Assembly: GCA_052388135.1 (NCBI GenBank)
Contig: JBQTIM010000198.1
Location: forward strand, 1-12,080
DNA length: 12,080 bases
From: JBQTIM01 sp052388135
GTDB lineage: Bacteria; Elusimicrobiota; Elusimicrobia; FEN-1173
Direction: 5' to 3'
The notes beneath the pieces are model-generated. The model had not been told where the DNA came from. It saw only the letters and a program-made list of their open reading frames with translations, and made no database searches. The position numbers were made by a program, and so were the translations under genes. Positions 8,524 to 12,080 of the stretch are shown here, piece by piece. The stretch's first letter is position 1, and every line of letters begins with the position of its first letter.

Positions 8524-9963
8524 TTAAATGTCCGGGTTTTCGGGGGGTGGGGGGAGGGTGAAACGGACGGTGGTGCCTTCGCCCACGCGGCTTTCCATCC
8601 AGACTTTTTCGCCGTGGGCTTCGACGTAGCCTTTGACGATGGTGAGGCCCAGGCCGGTGCCTTTGGTTTTGCGGACGAAGCCTTCCGTGGGTTTGACCTG
8701 CTCGAACTTGTCGAAGACCTTGTCCACGGCGTCGGCGGGAATGCCGGCGCCGGTGTCGGACACGGAGATCAAAATCTTGCCGTCTTTTTCCCGGGCGGAC
8801 AGGGCCACCTGGCCGCCCTCCGGTGTGAACTTGAACGCGTTGCTGAGGAGGTTGGTGAGGATTTCGGCCAGGAGGTCCGCGTCGGCCCAGGCGGGAGGCA
8901 GCGTCTCCGGCACGTCCTGCGTGAAGCGGACGCCCTTTTCCTGGGCCTCGGGGCGGAACAGGACGGCCATCTCTCCGGCGGCCGTGCGCAAGGACACGGG
9001 CTCCCGGTGGAGGACGACTTTGCGGGCCTCGATTTTGGCCACGTCGAGGAGCGTGTCTATGAACTTGGCCAGGCGGGCCGCGTTGTTCTTGACGACGATG
9101 AGCTGTTCCCGCTGCTCCTCGCTCAAGGGGCCGCAGTCGCCGCGCAAAAGGAATTCCACGTAGCCGCGCAGGGAGGTGAGGGGGGACCTCAGCTCGTGCG
9201 TGACGTTGGACACGAAATCCTGCTTCAGGCGGTCGAGCTCATGGAGCTTTTCCGCCATGACGTTGAATTCCCGCGCCAGGTCGTTGAGCTCGTCGCGGGA
9301 GGCGATGTCCAGGCGGTGCTTCAGGTCCCCTTCGCCGATCCTCTTGGCGCCGTCGCGGAGCTGCTCGATGGGGCGGGTGATGTAGCGCGCCAGGAGAAGC
9401 GCTCCCAACAGGCCGGCGGCCAGGGAGGCCACGGCGGCCAGGCCGATGCGGCGGCGGGCGGCCCGCAGGGCGTCGTTGGCGGTCTCGTCGGCCCAGCTTT
9501 GCGTGTAGCCGACGCGGGCCGTGCCCAAACGGCGGCCTTCGGCGTAGATCGGGACGGACAGGTCCACCACCGGCCCGTCGGGTCCGTCCACGAGCCGTCG
9601 CACGGGTTCCGCCGCGGCCGGCGCGGCGGAGGCGGCTTCGCCTTCGGCCTTGCGTCCCACCAGCGTGACGTCGCTGTGGGCGCGGATCCGGTTTTCTTCG
9701 TCGATGATCATGGCGTAGGCGAGGCCCCGCGTTCCGCGGATCAGGTCCAGGTAGGCCGACAGCAGGAGGTCGCTCCGGCGGATCAGGGCTTCCCGGGCGA
9801 CTTGGGCCATGGCCTGCAGGCCTTCCGCCTGGCTTTCCTGCAGGCGGGCGGCCAGCCATCGTTTCTCGGAAATGTACACGCCCAGGCCGGCGGCTCCGAC
9901 GGAGACCAGGACGAGGAGCGCCGAGAAGGCGCCGATTTTTACGCGAAGGGAGATTTTTTTCAC
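8524..9963 (-). CDS. Membrane sensor histidine kinase (479 aa)
   Basis: The protein senses a signal outside the membrane, autophosphorylates on histidine and should pass the phosphate to a response regulator. It has TM1 at about 10-32 and a periplasmic Cache-like domain at about 33-170, where VVDLSVPIYAEG and LGTARVGYT are typical of that fold. TM2 lies at about 173-195. A HAMP linker (about 192-245, with ITRPIEQL and RDELNDLAREFNVM) follows. The H-box is THELRSPLTSLRGY (phospho-acceptor H256), the N-box NLLSNAFKFTPEGG (371-384), the G1 box DTGAGIP (403-409) and the G2 box GTGLGL (436-441), so all kinase motifs are intact. I chose GTG at 9963 (VKKISLRV) because TM1 follows at once and a GAGAG lies 7 bases upstream. 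The ATG at 10053 would add 30 residues lacking membrane or domain character and reach past the promoter. No response regulator lies next to it, so its partner and signal are unknown. Confidence 0.93.
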   Translation of the reverse strand: MKKISLRVKIGAFSALLVLVSVGAAGLGVYISEKRWLAARLQESQAEGLQAMAQVAREALIRRSDLLLSAYLDLIRGTRGLAYAMIIDEENRIRAHSDVTLVGRKAEGEAASAAPAAAEPVRRLVDGPDGPVVDLSVPIYAEGRRLGTARVGYTQSWADETANDALRAARRRIGLAAVASLAAGLLGALLLARYITRPIEQLRDGAKRIGEGDLKHRLDIASRDELNDLAREFNVMAEKLHELDRLKQDFVSNVTHELRSPLTSLRGYVEFLLRGDCGPLSEEQREQLIVVKNNAARLAKFIDTLLDVAKIEARKVVLHREPVSLRTAAGEMAVLFRPEAQEKGVRFTQDVPETLPPAWADADLLAEILTNLLSNAFKFTPEGGQVALSAREKDGKILISVSDTGAGIPADAVDKVFDKFEQVKPTEGFVRKTKGTGLGLTIVKGYVEAHGEKVWMESRVGEGTTVRFTLPPPPENPDI

Positions 9964-9970
9964 GAGGCAA

Positions 9971-10016
9971 CTCTCAGAATATTCCCGAGAGTATAACACT
10001 TTCGGCCCGCTCTCGG
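9971..10016 (-). promoter_or_regulatory. Inverted repeats around the kinase promoter (operator candidate)
   Basis: CCGAGAG (9985-9991) and CTCTCGG (10010-10016) are perfect inverted repeats that bracket the -10 element. The left arm is also shared with a second interrupted palindrome, CTCTC-A-GAATATTC-CC-GAGAG (9971-9991), which covers the expected 5' leader. Overlapping dyads on a promoter suggest a repressor or autoregulatory site; the binding protein is unknown. Confidence 0.4.
9990..9998 (-). promoter_or_regulatory. Extended -10 promoter of the histidine kinase gene
   Basis: On the minus strand TG-T-TATACT matches an extended -10 (TGnTATAAT) with one mismatch. No good -35 is present, as expected for this promoter type. 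The start would fall near 9983, giving a leader of about 20 bases that carries GAGAG (9971-9975) 7 bases before the GTG. Confidence 0.5.
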
Positions 10017-10120
10017 ACGCGGGCGACGGGGGCGGGAAATATCCTAAGATCAAGAGAGTGTGCGTCGGTCGGCGCTGCGGGAGGAGTGGATCGGCGCGGG
10101 GCGGCTCCCTTGAATCGCCG

Positions 10121-10126
10121 AGGAGG
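10121..10126 (+). promoter_or_regulatory. Perfect Shine-Dalgarno AGGAGG for the small upstream ORF
   Basis: AGGAGG sits 5 bases before GTG at 10132. It is the strongest SD in this intergenic stretch and is too far (over 140 bases) to serve the DUF523 gene directly. This is the main reason for calling the small ORF. Confidence 0.55.
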
Positions 10127-10131
10127 TGCCC

Positions 10132-10272
10132 GTGAAGGAGCGGTTAAGTTCAAAAATGGATTTCCCACGCCCTGCCGACACCCTTGCCCCGGAAAGCCAA
10201 AGCCGCGTGATTAATGATGAATCCGCCGTCTCCGATGACCGGCGGGCCGCGCGGCGGAGCCTTCGCCCGTGA
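10132..10272 (+). CDS. Small hypothetical protein (46 aa) or leader peptide, coupled to the DUF523 gene
   Basis: A GTG with a perfect AGGAGG at ideal spacing opens a 46-codon frame. It ends in TGA at 10270-10272, inside the GTGA that also holds the GTG start of the DUF523-DUF1722 gene at 10269. This four-base overlap is the classic sign of translational coupling. The peptide starts VKERLSSKMDFPRPADTL and ends DDRRAARRSLRP: acidic in the middle, basic at the end, with no membrane segment, no cysteine and no family I know. It may be a true small protein or a leader whose translation delivers ribosomes to the weak downstream start. In-frame TGA at 10111 limits any extension. Coding is inferred from start, SD and overlap only. 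Confidence 0.45.
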   Translation: MKERLSSKMDFPRPADTLAPESQSRVINDESAVSDDRRAARRSLRP

Positions 10273-11213
10273 CCGCCGTCCGCATCGGCGTTTCCGCCTG
10301 CTTGTTGGGGCAAAAGGTCCGCTACGACGGCGGGCACAAGAAAGACGATTTCATCACGGGCGCGCTGCGGCCCTTCGTGCGGTTCGTGTCCGTCTGCCCG
10401 GAGCTGGAGTTGGGTCTCGGCGTTCCCCGGGAGCCCATCCGCCTGGAGGGGGGCGCCCGTGGAACCCGCCTCATGGCCGTCAAGTCCGGCCGGGACCTGA
10501 CGGACGCCATGACGGATTTTTCCCGCGACCGAGCGGCCGGGCTGGCGGACGAAGACCTTTGCGGCTTTATCTTCAAGCGGGATTCTCCCAGCTGCGGCAT
10601 GGAGCGCGTCAAGGTGCATCGTCCGCGGGGCGGGTATGAAAAGTCGGGGCGGGGACTCTTCGCCGGGGCGCTCATGGCCCGCTTCCCCGATCTTCCCGTG
10701 GAGGAGGAGGGCCGCCTGCGGGACGCCCGGCTCCGGGAGAATTTTTTGGAGCGCGTTTTCGCTTATCGGCGGCTTAAAACCTTTTTCTCGACCCGCTGGA
10801 GCCTGGGCGGCCTGGTGGCGCTCCATGCGCGGGAGAAGTATCTGTTGATGGCCCACGACGACAGGGCCTGCCGGGCGCTGGGCCGCCTGGTGGCCGCCGC
10901 CAAGCCCCGCTGGAGGGCGGCCGGCGAGGAATACCGGGTCCTGTTCATGGAGGCCATGAAAAAAGCGCCCGGCCCAGGCCGCCACGCCGACGTGCTCCAG
11001 CATATGGCGGGCCACCTGAAATCGCTTTTGGACGCCGAAGACAACCGAGAGTTGGCGGGGGCCATCGAGGATTACCGCCGCGGCCTCACGCCTCTCATCA
11101 CCCCGGTCACGCTGCTCCGGCACCACGTCCGGCGGCGGCGCGTCGCCTACCTGCGCGACCAAACGTACCTGATGCCGCGGCCCAAGGAACTCATGCTCCG
11201 CAGCCACGTCTGA
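10269..11213 (+). CDS. DUF523-DUF1722 fusion protein (TudS/YbgA-type, 314 aa)
   Basis: The N-terminal half (about 4-140) is DUF523, the family of the Fe-S enzyme thiouracil desulfurase TudS. It carries SACLLG (C11), SVCPELELGLGVPREPI (C43) and DSPSCG (C109), the three cysteines expected to hold the cluster; C98 is extra. The C-terminal half (about 160-312) is DUF1722, the YbgA domain, with the closing signature QTYLMPRPKELMLRSHV. Fusion of the two is common in the family. A likely role is removal of sulfur from thiolated uracil or related compounds in the cytoplasm; the substrate here is inference. The GTG at 10269 is chosen because the conserved RIGVSACLLG follows directly and GGAG lies 9 bases upstream; the start overlaps the stop of a 46-codon ORF. 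No photolyase gene, a common neighbour of ybgA, is seen. Confidence 0.92.
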   Translation: MTAVRIGVSACLLGQKVRYDGGHKKDDFITGALRPFVRFVSVCPELELGLGVPREPIRLEGGARGTRLMAVKSGRDLTDAMTDFSRDRAAGLADEDLCGFIFKRDSPSCGMERVKVHRPRGGYEKSGRGLFAGALMARFPDLPVEEEGRLRDARLRENFLERVFAYRRLKTFFSTRWSLGGLVALHAREKYLLMAHDDRACRALGRLVAAAKPRWRAAGEEYRVLFMEAMKKAPGPGRHADVLQHMAGHLKSLLDAEDNRELAGAIEDYRRGLTPLITPVTLLRHHVRRRRVAYLRDQTYLMPRPKELMLRSHV

Positions 11214-11228
11214 GCCGGCGGGCCGAAG

Positions 11229-11255
11229 CATATCCGCCGCGCGCCGGCGGATATG
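11229..11255 (+). other. Perfect 11-bp stem-loop between the DUF523 gene and tRNA-Arg
   Basis: CATATCCGCCG, loop CGCGC, CGGCGGATATG. The stem is perfect and GC-rich and begins 15 bases after the DUF523-DUF1722 stop. It could end or stabilise that mRNA, but GTAAAATAAG rather than a T-run follows, so it is not a standard intrinsic terminator. Its right edge supplies the TG of the tRNA promoter. Confidence 0.6.
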
Positions 11256-11262
11256 GTAAAAT
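11254..11262 (+). promoter_or_regulatory. Extended -10 promoter for tRNA-Arg and downstream genes
   Basis: TG-G-TAAAAT matches an extended -10 with one mismatch in the hexamer and lies 30 bases before the tRNA, leaving room for a short 5' leader removed by RNase P. The region where a -35 would sit is occupied by the stem-loop and shows no TTGACA. Confidence 0.5.
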
Positions 11263-11292
11263 AAGAAGATAGGCGCCTGCACGCCCGTTCTT

Positions 11293-11366
11293 GGGCCCGT
11301 AGCTCAGTTGGATAGAGCACCCGCCTTCTAAGCGGGGGGTCGGCGGTTCAAATCCGCCCGGGCCTG
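11293..11366 (+). tRNA. tRNA-Arg (anticodon TCT)
   Basis: It folds as a full cloverleaf: acceptor GGGCCCG/CGGGCCT (first pair G-U), D-stem GCTC/GAGC, anticodon stem CCCGC/GCGGG with loop CTTCTAA, five-base variable loop, T-stem GGCGG/CCGCC with loop TTCAAAT, and discriminator G at 11366. Anticodon TCT (11327-11329) reads AGA/AGG arginine codons. CCA is not encoded and must be added after transcription. The next gene starts only 21 bases downstream. Confidence 0.96.
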
Positions 11367-11387
11367 CTTTCTCAAAAAGGAGTCCTC

Positions 11388-11699
11388 ATGGAAACCATCG
11401 TGACCGCGGGAATCATCGTTTTCCTGGCCATCATCGGCTTGGCGACGGGGTTCCTCATCAAGGCCCTCATCCAGTTGAGAATCACCCTGCGCTCCGTCGA
11501 GCTTCTGACCGACAACCTGAACGCCGAGGTCATACAATTCCAAAAGATCAGCGGCGCGGCGGCCAACGTGGCGTCGGCGCTGTCGGGCTCCATGGGACGC
11601 ACGGCGTCGCTGGCGTTCAGCGTGGTGAACTCGCTTCTGAAGGGCCGGCGCAGCCGCCGGCGGAGCGAAGAGGACGGCGGCTCGGGAAACGGCCGTTAA
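11388..11699 (+). CDS. DUF948-like small membrane protein (103 aa)
   Basis: One N-terminal membrane helix (about 5-27, TAGIIVFLAIIGLATGFLI) is followed by an amphipathic helical stretch (28-60) with spaced leucines as in DUF948 proteins, and an Arg-rich, then Asp/Glu/Gly-rich tail (86-103). The function of this family is poorly known; members often sit beside YtxH-like genes, as here. The ATG is preceded by AAGGAG with a 5-base gap. No promoter is visible between the tRNA and this gene, so it is probably expressed from the tRNA transcript. A 38-base gap separates it from the YtxH-like gene, indicating an operon. Confidence 0.8.
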   Translation: METIVTAGIIVFLAIIGLATGFLIKALIQLRITLRSVELLTDNLNAEVIQFQKISGAAANVASALSGSMGRTASLAFSVVNSLLKGRRSRRRSEEDGGSGNGR

Positions 11700-11737
11700 G
11701 GTCCGCGGCGATCCAACGACGATATCAAGGAGGCTTT

Positions 11738-12022
11738 ATGAGCGATAGAGAAGATTCGGGCGGCGGGTTGTGGGCGTTCGTTTTGGGCGGGGCTCTGGGC
11801 GCGGCGGCGGCTTTGCTGTTGGCTCCGCGGTCGGGCAAGGAAACGCGCCGCCGCCTCCAAGGCTGGCTGGACGACTGGCAGGACAAAAGCGAGGACCTGC
11901 TGGAGGAGGGCCGCGACATCCTGGAGCAGGGCAAGGAAATCCTGGACGAGAAAATGGACCAGGTGAAGCGCTCCGGCAATATGGCGCGCAAGATTTTCAA
12001 CCGGGAGAACGATAAGGCTTAG
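11738..12022 (+). CDS. YtxH-like protein (94 aa)
   Basis: The family hallmark is intact: a glycine/alanine-rich membrane helix (about 10-29, FVLGGALGAAAALLLAP) running straight into APRSGKETRRRL (29-40). A highly charged helical tail (41-94) has heptad-like Leu/Ile spacing (DLLEEGRDILEQGKEILDE). YtxH-like (COG4980) proteins are small membrane-associated helical proteins linked to general stress in Bacillus; the biochemical role is not known. AAGGAGG (11727-11733) precedes the ATG by 4 bases. It forms a two-gene unit with the DUF948-like gene and no terminator is seen between them. Confidence 0.88.
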   Translation: MSDREDSGGGLWAFVLGGALGAAAALLLAPRSGKETRRRLQGWLDDWQDKSEDLLEEGRDILEQGKEILDEKMDQVKRSGNMARKIFNRENDKA

Positions 12023-12080
12023 AGCCTATCTCAACAACCCCATTCGGGGCTGCAACTTCGGCTTTCGGCCTGCGCCTTCG
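12023..12080. other. Repetitive non-coding tail at the window edge
   Basis: After the YtxH-like stop comes a small hairpin CCCC-ATTC-GGGG (12038-12049) without a T-run. It is followed by stuttering CTTCGG / TTTCGG / CCTTCG motifs running off the window. This looks like the beginning of an intergenic repeat family or the end of a mobile element, but too little is present to decide. Confidence 0.3.

Noticed and set aside
8491..9996. 501-codon open frame on the plus strand opposite the histidine kinase
   Set aside because: The minus-strand frame encodes all kinase motifs; the opposite frame is open because the DNA is very GC-rich and its peptide has no domain character.
9964..10053. ATG at 10053 as start of the histidine kinase
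   Set aside because: The extra 30 residues are not protein-like, and the extended -10 promoter and dyads lie inside this stretch.
10214..10639. 141-codon plus-strand frame overlapping the DUF523 gene start
   Set aside because: It is a shifted-frame shadow; the conserved SACLLG and SPSCG motifs are in the other frame.
10050..11282. 410-codon minus-strand frame opposite the DUF523-DUF1722 gene
   Set aside because: The plus strand carries clear DUF523 and DUF1722 signatures; the antisense peptide is Pro/Arg/Gly/Ala-rich low-quality sequence.
1..12080. CRISPR array, rRNA gene, transposase or phage gene
   Set aside because: No regularly spaced repeats, rRNA cores or recombinase/transposase motifs were seen in the window.

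Overview
The window comes from a GC-rich Gram-negative-type bacterium. The evidence is a secreted multi-pass giant protein, a two-component sensor kinase, SD-led genes and a tRNA without an encoded CCA. The best guess for lineage is the Omnitrophota/Elusimicrobiota neighbourhood. This rests only on the look of the N-terminal domain of the 1,916-residue protein, which recalls large envelope proteins remembered from such genomes; it is not proven here.

Left half (1-8.3 kb): two large genes of no recognised complete family converge on a ~300-base spacer. A 727-residue membrane-anchored protein lies on the plus strand. On the minus strand lies a 1,916-residue exported protein with a Tiki/ChaN/EreA-like N-terminal domain, several membrane segments, HEAT-type helical repeats and a C-terminal alpha/beta domain. 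The last ~150 residues of both proteins follow a similar strand/helix order and may be homologous. The giant gene has no Shine-Dalgarno sequence, a -10-like TATACT 10 bases before its ATG, and an AT-rich 11-bp-period direct repeat just upstream.

Middle (8.5-10.3 kb): an orphan sensor histidine kinase (minus strand) starts at a GTG behind an extended -10 element wrapped in inverted repeats. Divergent from it lies an unlisted 46-codon ORF with a perfect AGGAGG. It overlaps by four bases (GTGA) the start of a fused DUF523-DUF1722 (TudS/YbgA-type) protein.

Right end (11.2-12.08 kb): a long perfect stem-loop abuts an extended -10 promoter that should drive tRNA-Arg(UCU). The tRNA is followed after 21 bases by a DUF948-like membrane protein and then a YtxH-like protein, probably all on one transcript. 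The last 58 bases look repetitive and may be the edge of a repeat or mobile element.

Base composition differs across the window. The giant genes are moderately GC-rich, while the kinase and everything to its right are much richer and have strong SD sites. The left half therefore looks like fast-evolving or accessory envelope genes beside a more ordinary housekeeping segment.
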